Shown piece after piece: positions 51,484 to 58,911 of a DNA stretch of 64,000 nucleotides (positions are counted from its first letter, which is position 1; every line of letters starts with the position of its first letter). The notes below the pieces were generated by a model that saw only the letters and a program-made list of their open reading frames with translations, searched no databases and was not told the origin of the DNA. Source of the DNA: Caryophanon latum (GTDB lineage Bacteria > Bacillota > Bacilli > Bacillales_A > Planococcaceae); contig NZ_MATO01000034.1 in NCBI RefSeq assembly GCF_001700325.1, forward strand, positions 1 through 64,000. Reading direction: 5' to 3'. The position numbers were made by a program, and so were the translations under genes.

Positions 51484-51740
51484 TATTGTTCATCCTCCCC
51501 ATCTAGCGGTACTTCCGTAAAGAACAGCTTCATCACAAGCCAAATTAACACAATCATTACAATCGTTGTGACAATACAGCTATAAAAAAACCATGCAGGG
51601 AAGCCGAATACATATGTATACTGTGTCGGATCGCCGCTTCCTAAGCCATACGCAAAGCCGTACCAAAGCGCAAAGTTCACGATGACGAGTCCGACGCCAA
51701 TCCATGCTTCCTTATGCGCAATTTTAAACCGTGAATCCAT
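51483..51740 (-). CDS. YhdT-family (DUF997) membrane protein
   Basis: An 85-residue protein with two hydrophobic segments (~residues 15-35, 45-70) and a short acidic tail 'EVPLDGEDEQ'. 'AHKEAWIGVGLVIVNFALWY' and 'FGFPAWFFYSCIV' are typical of YhdT, found next to panF in many bacteria. The start is ATG at 51740 with AAAGGTGTGG upstream. It overlaps panF by one base. It may help assemble or gate the transporter, an inference from conserved pairing. Confidence 0.9.
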   Translation of the reverse strand: MDSRFKIAHKEAWIGVGLVIVNFALWYGFAYGLGSGDPTQYTYVFGFPAWFFYSCIVTTIVMIVLIWLVMKLFFTEVPLDGEDEQ

Positions 51741-51883
51741 ATTCACCACACCTTTTTCTAATTTGTTGTACGTATAAGAAACACTTAAAACTTTCCACAT
51801 CATTCCTACGTACACTGTAGTATACTATATATACATGCATTGCAACATTCCACTTATTTTAAACAAAATAAAGGATGATTAAT

Positions 51884-52510
51884 ATGATTCAACAGCTTCA
51901 TTATATTCAGCACACGAAAACGAGTATTTTATTAGTTGAGGATGCGTATTACGAACGCTTTATTAACGACTGTAAGCAATATCCACATTACTTAAACTTA
52001 ATACCTGAAACATTGCGAGATAGCATTCATCATCTGAACTTAATTCGTGATTTGTATTTCGCCTTGCGCACGGAGCAGCAATTTTTATCGAATCCGAATT
52101 TAAGCATGATTTACGTGCTGCGCTACACGTTAGTAACCGAGCTTTCGCAGCTGCCAAAGTTTCAAATGCTACAAGCGATTTGTAAACGCACGCCACACGT
52201 ATCGTTGCTCATAGCGATTATCGTTGCGACGACCGCTGACGAGGAGCTTGCGACGCTCGTTACGGATCAATCCGAAGCGCACATTCAAGAAAGCTTTGCG
52301 TTCATCAACCAATTCCCGTCGCTCGACATTTTATTTTTATATGACGAGCAAGGCGACTTGCAAAATACATATCCGAAGCAGCTAGCTAAAGCACAGGCTG
52401 TAACCGCTAATTTATTTCGCTCGACCATTCGCGAACAACAGCAGCAATTTCAAAAACGGCTACAAACAATTGCATCCTTTACACAGTATTATGTATCATT
52501 ACGAAAGTAG
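51884..52510 (+). CDS. Unknown protein upstream of a TPR/degenerate-GGDEF gene
   Basis: A 208-residue soluble protein, largely helical, that I do not recognise. It begins 'MIQQLHYIQHTKTSILLVED', contains 'SMIYVLRYTLVTELSQLPKF' and 'LLIAIIVATTADEEL', and ends in a Gln-rich helix 'STIREQQQQFQKRLQ'. No signal peptide or clear membrane anchor. The start ATG at 51884 has AAAGGA upstream. Its stop lies ten bases before the next gene's start, so they form an operon and the two proteins probably act together, perhaps in a signalling pathway. Confidence 0.65.
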   Translation: MIQQLHYIQHTKTSILLVEDAYYERFINDCKQYPHYLNLIPETLRDSIHHLNLIRDLYFALRTEQQFLSNPNLSMIYVLRYTLVTELSQLPKFQMLQAICKRTPHVSLLIAIIVATTADEELATLVTDQSEAHIQESFAFINQFPSLDILFLYDEQGDLQNTYPKQLAKAQAVTANLFRSTIREQQQQFQKRLQTIASFTQYYVSLRK

Positions 52511-52519
52511 GTGACACGT

Positions 52520-53860
52520 ATGATGATTGTTCACAAAAATGATAAGTTAACCGATGCCTTTTTATTGCAGCAAGATGGCAAATATTTAGAGGCGATTCAG
52601 CACGCGCAAGCACAGCTCGTCAAAGCAAAAGTGAATATGAACGTGCGCGATATGCTCGATGCGTATGTCGATTTGTATTATTGTTACTTCAACGAGCTGC
52701 TGTTTGAGGAAGCACTACAAGTATACGAGGCACATAAAAAACTATTTATTACGACGAACGACCGCGCCGATGTGATGTACCATTACGTCATGTCGTACAT
52801 GCTGTATGACGTCACGAAGCAATACGATGCAGGCATTGATGCACTGAAAAAAGCGCTCGCTATCGCCACGTCCATTCAGGCGCATCATATCGTCGGCTTA
52901 GCGAACTGCTTTATCGGCGCATTGTATACACGTAAAAAACAGCATAATGAAGCGCTCGATTACGGCACGTTAGGTGTAGCATACATTCGCACATTCGCCC
53001 CAAATTTAACATTTTATACGCTGCAATGTGAAATTTGTTTAGCGCAAATTGCGACGTCTGCCCATGCCTTTGAGCAAGCAGCCAAAATTATTGACACAAT
53101 CGATCTGTTGCAAACGCTCGACAAACACCAAACGCTTTATTTACAGTTTTTATTCGTAAAAATGCGTTATTTATACGTAACAAATCAGCTCGACGTGGCA
53201 CAAACATTTCGCGAAACGCTCATTGCAACAGTTGCTTCGACAAATGATCACGTTGTAGCGAAACTGCTCGTGCCGACGATTAAAAATGCACTTAAACATC
53301 TCCCATTGCAACAGGAGCTTGATTTTTGGGAAAACTATGAGCAAACGCTTCAGCTGGCCGTCACGAATGAAACGCGCTCGATTTTAAAAGCGTTTTCCTT
53401 GCAACAGCAAACGCTTTTATCCGAAGATCACGAGGAGCAAACGTTGCTGCCAAAATCGCTATTTTTCGACCGCGGGCAATCGCTATTTGAATTAGCAACT
53501 AAGCCACTGCTGCTATTAATATGCCAAATGGATACAACTGATTTCTCGGAGCAAAAACGGTCGTATTTCCAGTTTCATATGCTCCAGCAAGCACTCGACC
53601 AATTTATGCATCAATTTGACACGCAACATTACATTAGCTGTCATTTAACGCCGCATAAATTCGCTGTGCTGTTTGAATATGACGCGGCTGATGTAACCCA
53701 TTTACATTTGCCAAAAACGTTGTCGATGGAACTGCTCGGTAAAACGCAAAACTATCCGCTTTATTTTTCATACACGAGCACGTTAACGAGCCGCTCGAAC
53801 AGCTTTTTAGAAATGTATCATTTAACGGAATCAAGGCTATATCAGCTCGTATTTCATTAA
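52520..53860 (+). CDS. TPR protein with degenerate (inactive) GGDEF domain
   Basis: A 446-residue protein with the same plan as the TPR-GGDEF cyclase at 20461: TPR-like helices over residues ~10-270 ('LDAYVDLYYCYFNELLFEEAL') and a C-terminal GGDEF-like fold. In the active-site loop, where the paralogue has F-G-G-D-E-F, this protein has 'LTPHKFAVLFEY', and the GTP-binding Asp/Asn motif is also lost ('QMDTTDFSEQKRSYF'). It should not make cyclic di-GMP; it may bind a nucleotide or partner, or regulate the active paralogue. Start ATG 52520 with AGGTGA. Second gene of an operon. Confidence 0.75.
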   Translation: MMIVHKNDKLTDAFLLQQDGKYLEAIQHAQAQLVKAKVNMNVRDMLDAYVDLYYCYFNELLFEEALQVYEAHKKLFITTNDRADVMYHYVMSYMLYDVTKQYDAGIDALKKALAIATSIQAHHIVGLANCFIGALYTRKKQHNEALDYGTLGVAYIRTFAPNLTFYTLQCEICLAQIATSAHAFEQAAKIIDTIDLLQTLDKHQTLYLQFLFVKMRYLYVTNQLDVAQTFRETLIATVASTNDHVVAKLLVPTIKNALKHLPLQQELDFWENYEQTLQLAVTNETRSILKAFSLQQQTLLSEDHEEQTLLPKSLFFDRGQSLFELATKPLLLLICQMDTTDFSEQKRSYFQFHMLQQALDQFMHQFDTQHYISCHLTPHKFAVLFEYDAADVTHLHLPKTLSMELLGKTQNYPLYFSYTSTLTSRSNSFLEMYHLTESRLYQLVFH

Positions 53861-53898
53861 AAAAAGGAGTTGCCCGAAAATTTTTCGAGCAGCTCCTT
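53861..53898. terminator. Bidirectional terminator
   Basis: AAAGGAGTTGCCCGAAAA pairs with TTTTCGAGCAGCTCCTTT between convergent genes. Confidence 0.85.
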
Positions 53899-54537
53899 TT
53901 ATACGTTGTAGTGCGGTACGTCTAGCTGTAATCGTTCCGTTGCACATACTAATACGACAGACGAAGGCCCACACGTCACGTCGAGCGCAACAGGAAGCGC
54001 TGGCACTTCATGAAAGAAGCGGCGACATTCGTGCGCAAGCCCTTTTGAACCAGTCGGCCATACGTGCGTAATGATACCTTGCTGCCATAACGCATAAATG
54101 CCAGCAAGCGGCGCCACTTCATGCGGATGGTCGAGTATACTTTGACCGACGTGTGGATGCCCGATGACGTAGCGATATTGTCCACGCGTTCGCGGTGCTT
54201 GCAGCGTGCCAATTGCGGTAATCGTCAGCGCGGATTGCTGCGTCTCCATGTTCGTCTCGGTGCTCGCTACGTACGGTGGCATCGCTTCTTCAACTTCGGT
54301 AAACACGCTGCGAATGCCTTCGATGTACGGCGTAAACGCATCTTTCCCTGAGCCGTTTCCGACCGTTATACATTGAATGCGCGCATTGGCACACATTTGC
54401 TCAAGCAGCAGCACGCGCATCGTATACGCCGCCACTAACGCGTCTGGTGCACGCACTACATCAAGCGGCTTTTCCCCAATGGCAACCGAGTTATCGACTG
54501 CTACGACAAGGTCATTTTGAATGTACGCATTTCTCAC
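53899..54537 (-). CDS. cblS: Alpha-ribazole kinase (CblS-like, PurM fold)
   Basis: A 212-residue protein with an AIR-synthase/PurM-like N-terminal pattern: 'VVAVDNSVAIGEKPLDVV' (the ATP/Mg Asp) and 'YTMRVLLLEQMCANARIQ'. This and its place directly after an ECF S-component in a cobamide operon match the CblT-CblS pair of Listeria, in which CblT imports alpha-ribazole and CblS phosphorylates it, a bypass of CobT. GTG start, overlapping the cblT stop as GTGA. It is the last gene of the six-gene operon. Identification rests on pattern plus context; the sequence is too divergent to be certain by eye. Confidence 0.68.
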   Translation of the reverse strand: MRNAYIQNDLVVAVDNSVAIGEKPLDVVRAPDALVAAYTMRVLLLEQMCANARIQCITVGNGSGKDAFTPYIEGIRSVFTEVEEAMPPYVASTETNMETQQSALTITAIGTLQAPRTRGQYRYVIGHPHVGQSILDHPHEVAPLAGIYALWQQGIITHVWPTGSKGLAHECRRFFHEVPALPVALDVTCGPSSVVLVCATERLQLDVPHYNV

Positions 54538-55022
54538 GCCGCATGCACACCTTTACGTGCAAATACTTTTTGCAAAATCGGCATTAAGATCGCTGCTAGC
54601 ACTAAGTTCAGTACAGTCGCTAGCACAATTCCTGGTGTAGCCGAAATGTAAAATGCCGGTGAAATGAGGAAATAAAACGGAAGCGGCGATAAAATCCCGT
54701 TACTAATTAATGCCCACACCCATTTTAACGTATGCTGTCCGCGACGGTGAAGCAGCGCAAACACCGATACGACGATAAACATCGCACCTGCAATAATGAA
54801 GTGAAACGGTCCAAGCGGCATGCCCGACGTTAGCGCCGTTAACATATGCCCAATCCCCCCTGCAATTCCTGCGTAAAGCGGCGGTAAAAACACCGCACTA
54901 ATAAACGCTGGTGCTGCGTCTAATGCAGCGGTCGTTGAAAATACCGGAATTTTAATGAGCGCGCCAATTGCACAAAGCGCCATGACCATCGCTGTTAATG
55001 TTAATCGTTTTGTATGTTGCAT
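54534..55022 (-). CDS. cblT: ECF transporter S component, probably for alpha-ribazole (CblT-like)
   Basis: A 162-residue membrane protein with five to six hydrophobic segments. 'LTLTAMVMALCAIGALIKIP', 'AFISAVFLPPLYAGIAGGIGHML' and 'MPLGPFHFIIAGAMF' fit S components of energy-coupling-factor transporters (substrate-binding units that share an ECF ATPase module). It has RBS GGGGGAG and starts next to the stop codon of the cobU-like gene. Its position with the CblS-like gene suggests alpha-ribazole as substrate; cobinamide or another corrinoid part remains possible. It will need the shared EcfA/T module encoded elsewhere. Confidence 0.75.
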   Translation of the reverse strand: MQHTKRLTLTAMVMALCAIGALIKIPVFSTTAALDAAPAFISAVFLPPLYAGIAGGIGHMLTALTSGMPLGPFHFIIAGAMFIVVSVFALLHRRGQHTLKWVWALISNGILSPLPFYFLISPAFYISATPGIVLATVLNLVLAAILMPILQKVFARKGVHAA

Positions 55023-55415
55023 CTATTCTCCCCCTTTGATCGTTTGTGGCAAGCCGTACCAAATTTGCGTGACGTTTTTTGCACGCTGCACGAGTAGCTG
55101 ATACAGTCGTCCTGCACAGTCTCGCTGAAAACGCGCCTCTTTTTGTAGCGGCACAACCCCTCTTGATATGTCGTTGCCAATGACGATGACGTTTGCAACT
55201 GCTGCTAACGTCTCTAGTTGCTCGACGATACGCATCGCCTCTAGTCGTTCATCTGCTTGTAGCGTCACGCATTGCTCGATATGACGAACGATAATCGTTT
55301 GCCCGCGCACTTCTTCAACAGCTGGAATATGCGCTGTCAATAATCGTGCATCTGGCGCTAGCTGTTTTGCATAAGCTGTTTTGCCGTTATACGCCCCTCC
55401 GAAAATGAAGTGCAT
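55023..55415 (-). CDS. Short CobU-like P-loop protein
   Basis: A 130-residue protein with a Walker A 'FIFGGAYNGKTAYAKQL' (G-G-x-x-x-G-K-T) and a C-terminal 'VVPLQKEARFQRDCAGRLYQ' plus 'WYGLPQTIKG', both patterns of the adenosylcobinamide kinase/guanylyltransferase CobU. It is 40-50 residues shorter than CobU and lacks the guanylylated His region between them. A second, full-length CobU-like gene begins the same operon. ATG at 55415 with AAGGAGGG; it overlaps the end of cobC by 58 bases. Role may be a kinase for a related intermediate; unproven. Confidence 0.72.
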   Translation of the reverse strand: MHFIFGGAYNGKTAYAKQLAPDARLLTAHIPAVEEVRGQTIIVRHIEQCVTLQADERLEAMRIVEQLETLAAVANVIVIGNDISRGVVPLQKEARFQRDCAGRLYQLLVQRAKNVTQIWYGLPQTIKGGE

Positions 55416-55957
55416 GGCGCTCCCTCCTTCAACTGTTCGATTGTATCCCACGTAAATGTGTACAGCGTGTTATGCGTCGCCGTTGCTTGCTGAAACGTCG
55501 CCACGCCGCAAAGCTCCTGCATGTACCGAATGACCCCACCGTGCACGACGAATACGTATTGCCCATTTTGTGACACGATGTCATATATTGCATGGCGAAC
55601 GCGTGCTGTAAACTGTGAAAATGGCTCTCCGTTTGGCGGCGTCACGTTCATCGGGTCATCAATCCACGCACGGTAGCACGCATCACCTTTTAACTGTTCA
55701 TACGTCTTCATTTCAAAATCGCCAAAATGCAGCTCACATAAACGCGCATCGGCTACGTACACCGCGTTCGGAAAATAAAGATTTGCCGTTTGACGACAGC
55801 GCTGTAGCGTGCTGCCATATACGGTGAACGCCGCTTCTGTAACCGGTTCTCTATCGATCAGGACAATCGGATCATCCGTTTGCCCGACGTATTTTCGCTC
55901 CACATTGCCTGCTGTTTTTTCGTGACGCATTAATTGCACAACAACACGACGAACCAT
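55358..55957 (-). CDS. cobC: Histidine phosphatase, probable alpha-ribazole-5'-phosphate phosphatase
   Basis: A 199-residue histidine-phosphatase-superfamily enzyme. The catalytic region 'LMRHEKTAGNVERKYVG' (R-H-E), 'GSTLQRCRQTANLYFP' and 'VFVVHGGVIRYM' are conserved. Placed between cobS and cobU-like genes, it most likely removes the 5'-phosphate of alpha-ribazole phosphate or cobalamin phosphate (CobC). The N-terminal His is in 'MRHEKT' rather than the more common R-H-G-E, which is seen in other CobC proteins. RBS GGAGGTG; starts inside the end of cobS (28-base overlap). Confidence 0.83.
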   Translation of the reverse strand: MVRRVVVQLMRHEKTAGNVERKYVGQTDDPIVLIDREPVTEAAFTVYGSTLQRCRQTANLYFPNAVYVADARLCELHFGDFEMKTYEQLKGDACYRAWIDDPMNVTPPNGEPFSQFTARVRHAIYDIVSQNGQYVFVVHGGVIRYMQELCGVATFQQATATHNTLYTFTWDTIEQLKEGAPCTSFSEGRITAKQLMQNS

Positions 55958-56676
55958 AAAAGCACCTCCATACTCGTTACGTACGCTCCGATTAAGTCAC
56001 CTGACACCCCTCCGAAATTACGCACGCAAAATACACGATACACAAACGTTGCAACTAACAATACAACAGGCACCGCTAACAGCACCAGCTGCCATAACGA
56101 AAGTAGCACGACGATTAGAAGCGCCATGACGCCCACTGTAATACCGAGCTTTTTCACATCGACAACTTTGCGGAAAAACGCCGCAATGCCTGTTTCTTTC
56201 GCAAGTGGCATCGCCGAAAAGCAATAAAGCGCCCCGATTCGTACGAGCATTGGAACGATGACGAGTGCAAGCCACTGCCCACCGATCACGAGCTCATGTA
56301 CGATCGCTAGCTGCATGAGCACAATCGCAACTAAGCTCATTGCCCCGAATGCACCAACTCGCGGATCATCTAAAATGGCCACGCGCTTTTCCATATCGCG
56401 GTACGAGAAAAATGCATCGCCCATATCGACAAAGCCGTCCATATGTAAGCCACCTGTGTACGTCGCATGCAGTAAAATAAAGAAGATGGCGACAAATAGC
56501 GCGCTAAACTCCGTATACGTCATCAGCTGTAAAAACGCTACGTCTAAACAGCCAATGAGCAATCCGATCACCGGAAAGCAGCTATACATCATCGTCGCAT
56601 TTTTCGTATGTAAATCAAATTGCCGCGTAATCGGCACAATCGTAAAAAACTGTAACGCTAATAAAAATCCTTGCAC
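55930..56676 (-). CDS. cobS: Adenosylcobinamide-GDP ribazoletransferase
   Basis: A 248-residue membrane protein with about six hydrophobic segments. It begins 'VQGFLLALQFFTIVPITRQF', and 'HMDGFVDMGDAFFSYRDMEKR' contains the H/D-rich catalytic loop (G-x-x-D-x-x-D-x-x) of CobS, while 'VSGDLIGAYVTSMEV' is typical of its end. It joins the lower ligand nucleoside to adenosylcobinamide-GDP. The start is GTG at 56676 with AAAGGAG; it overlaps the upstream cobU gene by 19 bases. Length and motifs are those of the family. Confidence 0.93.
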   Translation of the reverse strand: MQGFLLALQFFTIVPITRQFDLHTKNATMMYSCFPVIGLLIGCLDVAFLQLMTYTEFSALFVAIFFILLHATYTGGLHMDGFVDMGDAFFSYRDMEKRVAILDDPRVGAFGAMSLVAIVLMQLAIVHELVIGGQWLALVIVPMLVRIGALYCFSAMPLAKETGIAAFFRKVVDVKKLGITVGVMALLIVVLLSLWQLVLLAVPVVLLVATFVYRVFCVRNFGGVSGDLIGAYVTSMEVLLWFVVLLCN

Positions 56677-57191
56677 GTTGAAGCTCCTTTCCACTGCGTC
56701 ACATGTGAAAACGTACATTCATACGCCGCTTCACTTTCCGCAACGAGCCATTGGTGTAACTCCCCTAACAGTCGTTTGTAACGCTCGGTCTCCTCGTACG
56801 GTGACAGCTGCTCATACAACACTTCATTGGACACGATGACGATGCGTCCACGTAACGATTGTACGATGCGCTTCAATGTCGCAATGTACGCATCGACGCG
56901 CTGTGGCTCTTTATATAATACATTATTTAACCACGTCGTCACACATTCGAATAAAACGACGTGCTCTGTATGACATAGCGGTGTTACATCGTACGGCACT
57001 TCAATCGTTTCCCAACAATCGTTTGCACGGTCTTGCTGATGATGCACGATGCGACTTGCCATTTCCGCATCAAATGCTACAGATGTCGCAGCATATAAAC
57101 GCGGCAGTTTCATATGCTCCGCGCGCGCAATTGCTATTTTTTCGGCAAACGCGCTTTTGCCACTGCGCACCCCACCTGTAATGAAAATCAT
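56658..57191 (-). CDS. cobU: Adenosylcobinamide kinase/guanylyltransferase (CobU)
   Basis: A 177-residue P-loop protein with 'FITGGVRSGKSAFAEKIA' (Walker A) and 'DCWETIEVPYDV', then 'VVLFECVTTWLNNVLY' and 'IVIVSNEVLYEQLSP'. Together they match CobU/CobP, which phosphorylates adenosylcobinamide and couples it to GTP. RBS AAAGGAGG. It is the first gene of cobU-cobS-cobC-cobU-like-cblT-cblS, all tightly packed or overlapping, a complete lower-ligand attachment cassette with no corrin-ring genes. No cobalamin riboswitch is visible in the 150 bases upstream. Confidence 0.9.
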   Translation of the reverse strand: MIFITGGVRSGKSAFAEKIAIARAEHMKLPRLYAATSVAFDAEMASRIVHHQQDRANDCWETIEVPYDVTPLCHTEHVVLFECVTTWLNNVLYKEPQRVDAYIATLKRIVQSLRGRIVIVSNEVLYEQLSPYEETERYKRLLGELHQWLVAESEAAYECTFSHVTQWKGASTCKDFY

Positions 57192-57265
57192 ACGCTCCCT
57201 CCTTTACTGCATTAGTGTATCACATTTTGCAGCACGTGTTCATGAACAAATTCCATAAAAAATAA

Positions 57266-57305
57266 GCTACGTAAACGACTCCTCTGAGTAGTTTACGTAG
57301 CTTAT
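57266..57305 (-). terminator. Terminator of the 60-residue gene
   Basis: AATAAGCTACGTAAAC pairs perfectly with GTTTACGTAGCTTATT, followed on the minus strand by TTTTTAT. Confidence 0.85.
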
Positions 57306-57345
57306 TTGTGTACGGCATCTTCAGTCATGTACAGTTACGATCCTT

Positions 57346-57528
57346 TCATACGCTTCGTTTTGTTTGCTGCAATAATACATGCTTTTCCACTAGCTGTACG
57401 TTATGCTCATATCGTCGCTCCGGTGCTTCGACGTGCTTGTTGTAACGCTCTGGGTAACGAACGAATAAAAGCCATGCTGTAAATAATACGAGTAAAATAA
57501 ATGCGCTAAATACGTATACGTTGAACAT
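57346..57528 (-). CDS. 60-residue single-pass membrane protein
   Basis: Start ATG at 57528 with AAGGAGGTG ideally spaced; an upstream ATG in frame has no RBS. The product has one membrane segment at the N-terminus ('MFNVYVFSAFILLVLFTAWL', ~residues 4-22) and a short basic/charged tail ('RYNKHVEAPERRYEHNVQ', no recognised motif). It is a monocistronic gene with its own terminator. Small-protein function is unknown; the upstream part of 57565-57729 has only AT-rich sequence. Confidence 0.7.
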   Translation of the reverse strand: MFNVYVFSAFILLVLFTAWLLFVRYPERYNKHVEAPERRYEHNVQLVEKHVLLQQTKRSV

Positions 57529-57729
57529 CTTTCCCACCTCCTTCGATTTTTTACGCTTGTTCATGCGAAAAAGAAAATATACTTAATTTTACCATATTAT
57601 AAAGAAAAATACGTTTACTTTTGTTAATTTATCGTTAAGTTAACGAGCATATTTTTACATTTTCGTTTCAAATGCATTACAATGATAGAATTTTTATGTT
57701 ATTACACAATCATTTCTTTACACAATTTA

Positions 57730-57926
57730 CAAACGTGTTGATTAGCCATTAAACTGGCATTTCGCGTATGGTGGCTCGCTTTGTCTCTGCGATTACTCGT
57801 CGCACATACATTCCTGAGGCTCGGCGGCGAACACGCTTACTGCCATTAACACGCAGCATTTATTTCCAATTGGTTGCTAAAAACAGCCGATTTCCCTGTA
57901 TATAAATGGCTAACCAACAAATTTCG
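57730..57926. repeat. Family A repeat, copy 2
   Basis: Left end AACGTGTTGATTAGCCA and right end TGGCTAACCAACA (57907-57919) are inverted as in family A copy 1, and 57811-57905 match its interior (GGCTCGGCGGCGAACACGCT; TATTTCCAATTGGTTGC). A family B element is inserted at or just beyond its right end (57918-57926), so no target duplication of its own can be read. Confidence 0.7.
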
Positions 57927-58103
57927 GGTTCATCACCGTAAACTGGGGTTGACGTATAAAAGTTGCTTGAAACGAGAGGCGGACTCCAAAGCGCGAGCCT
58001 CAAGACCCCGCAGTCGTGAGGCACGAACGACGAGGAGGCTTGAGCCGCGCCCGCGGAAAGCCTGCCTCGACGTGAAAAGCAACCCCAAGTTATGGTGAAG
58101 AGC
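57927..58103. mobile_element. MITE-like element, family B copy 2
   Basis: 177 bp flanked by perfect 9-bp direct repeats CAAATTTCG (57918-57926 and 58104-58112). Ends GGTTCATCACCGTAAACTGG and ATGGTGAAGAGC are inverted. It is almost the same as the copy at 35162 over its whole length, with a slightly shorter centre. It lies at the right end of a family A element. Confidence 0.85.
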
Positions 58104-58120
58104 CAAATTTCGTCCAACGT

Positions 58121-58159
58121 AAAAAGCCTTTAACGAAATATTTTCGCTAAAGGCTTTTT
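58121..58159. terminator. Terminator of the acyltransferase gene
   Basis: AAAAAGCCTTTA pairs perfectly with TAAAGGCTTTTT, four bases from the stop codon. Confidence 0.85.
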
Positions 58160-58163
58160 CGCA

Positions 58164-58814
58164 TTAAACGTGCAGCACATTTTTGTAACGGTCTGTTGCG
58201 TTATGAATGGCGTCTAAGCGCAGTTCATCAAGCTGTGCTGTTAAAATTTTTTCAAGCATGCTCGTCTTATGAACGGGCGTATGCTCCTGGTAAATCGGAT
58301 CGCCAAACGATACCCAAACTTCTGCTTTTTGTTTGTCGCGGTATGTATAATACATTGTCGTCGGAATGATCGGCACGTCGCGGCATAGCATCAATAAGCG
58401 CAGTAGTGACGGCTGCAATGTAATCGGTCGCTCATCTTGCTGCTGAATGCGCCCTTGTGGAAAAAGCGCTACCGATTGCCCTTCCGTTAATAAAAGGTCC
58501 GCGTATTGAAACGCTTTAATCGCCTCGTCATCACTTGCTAGCTGCACAGGAAAGGCGCCGTTATTTGAAAATATTTTATACTGTTTAAATAACGCTTCGT
58601 TAATCATCGTATAGATCGACGGCGTTTGCTTTTTTTGCTCTAGCTCAAACAAAATAAGCGGATCCCACCAGCTGCTATGCGTCGCGATAAAAATTGCTTC
58701 ATTTGGCATATAGCCGGACTTCACATACAACGCTTGAAACGTTTTTTGTACGTGCTGCTTTTGCAAAAAACGAAAGCGAAACTGCGTCCATCTATTTTTT
58801 CTTCCTCGAACCAT
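58164..58814 (-). CDS. PlsC-like lysophospholipid acyltransferase
   Basis: A 216-residue acyltransferase of the PlsC (HX4D) family. The catalytic motif 'ATHSSWWDPLILF' (H-x4-D) occurs at ~residues 44-56, 'LFPQGRI' is the FPEGTR-type glycerol-phosphate-binding motif (Gln in place of Glu), and 'VPIIPTTMYYTY' follows. It starts 'MVRGRKNRWTQFRF' at 58814 after GAGGGGAGACAGCAT; an in-frame extension upstream crosses the previous gene's region and has no RBS. The family esterifies the second position of lysophosphatidic acid; whether this is the main PlsC or a variant is unclear. Monocistronic. Confidence 0.83.
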   Translation of the reverse strand: MVRGRKNRWTQFRFRFLQKQHVQKTFQALYVKSGYMPNEAIFIATHSSWWDPLILFELEQKKQTPSIYTMINEALFKQYKIFSNNGAFPVQLASDDEAIKAFQYADLLLTEGQSVALFPQGRIQQQDERPITLQPSLLRLLMLCRDVPIIPTTMYYTYRDKQKAEVWVSFGDPIYQEHTPVHKTSMLEKILTAQLDELRLDAIHNATDRYKNVLHV

Positions 58815-58871
58815 ATGCTGTCTCCCCTCTAAAAACTGCATGTTGCTTTTAAGCATAGCACGATTTGACTG

Positions 58872-58901
58872 AAAAAACTTGCCCGAAAATTTTCGGACAA
58901 G
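58872..58901 (-). terminator. Terminator of the 235-residue gene
   Basis: CTTGCCCGAAAA pairs with TTTTCGGACAAG, and the minus strand continues with TTTTTTCAG. Confidence 0.8.
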
Positions 58902-58911
58902 CATGCAATAT

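Noticed and set aside
57192-57345. Cobalamin riboswitch before the cob operon
   Set aside because: No B12-box-type sequence in this interval; only a terminator of the neighbouring gene and a possible weak promoter.
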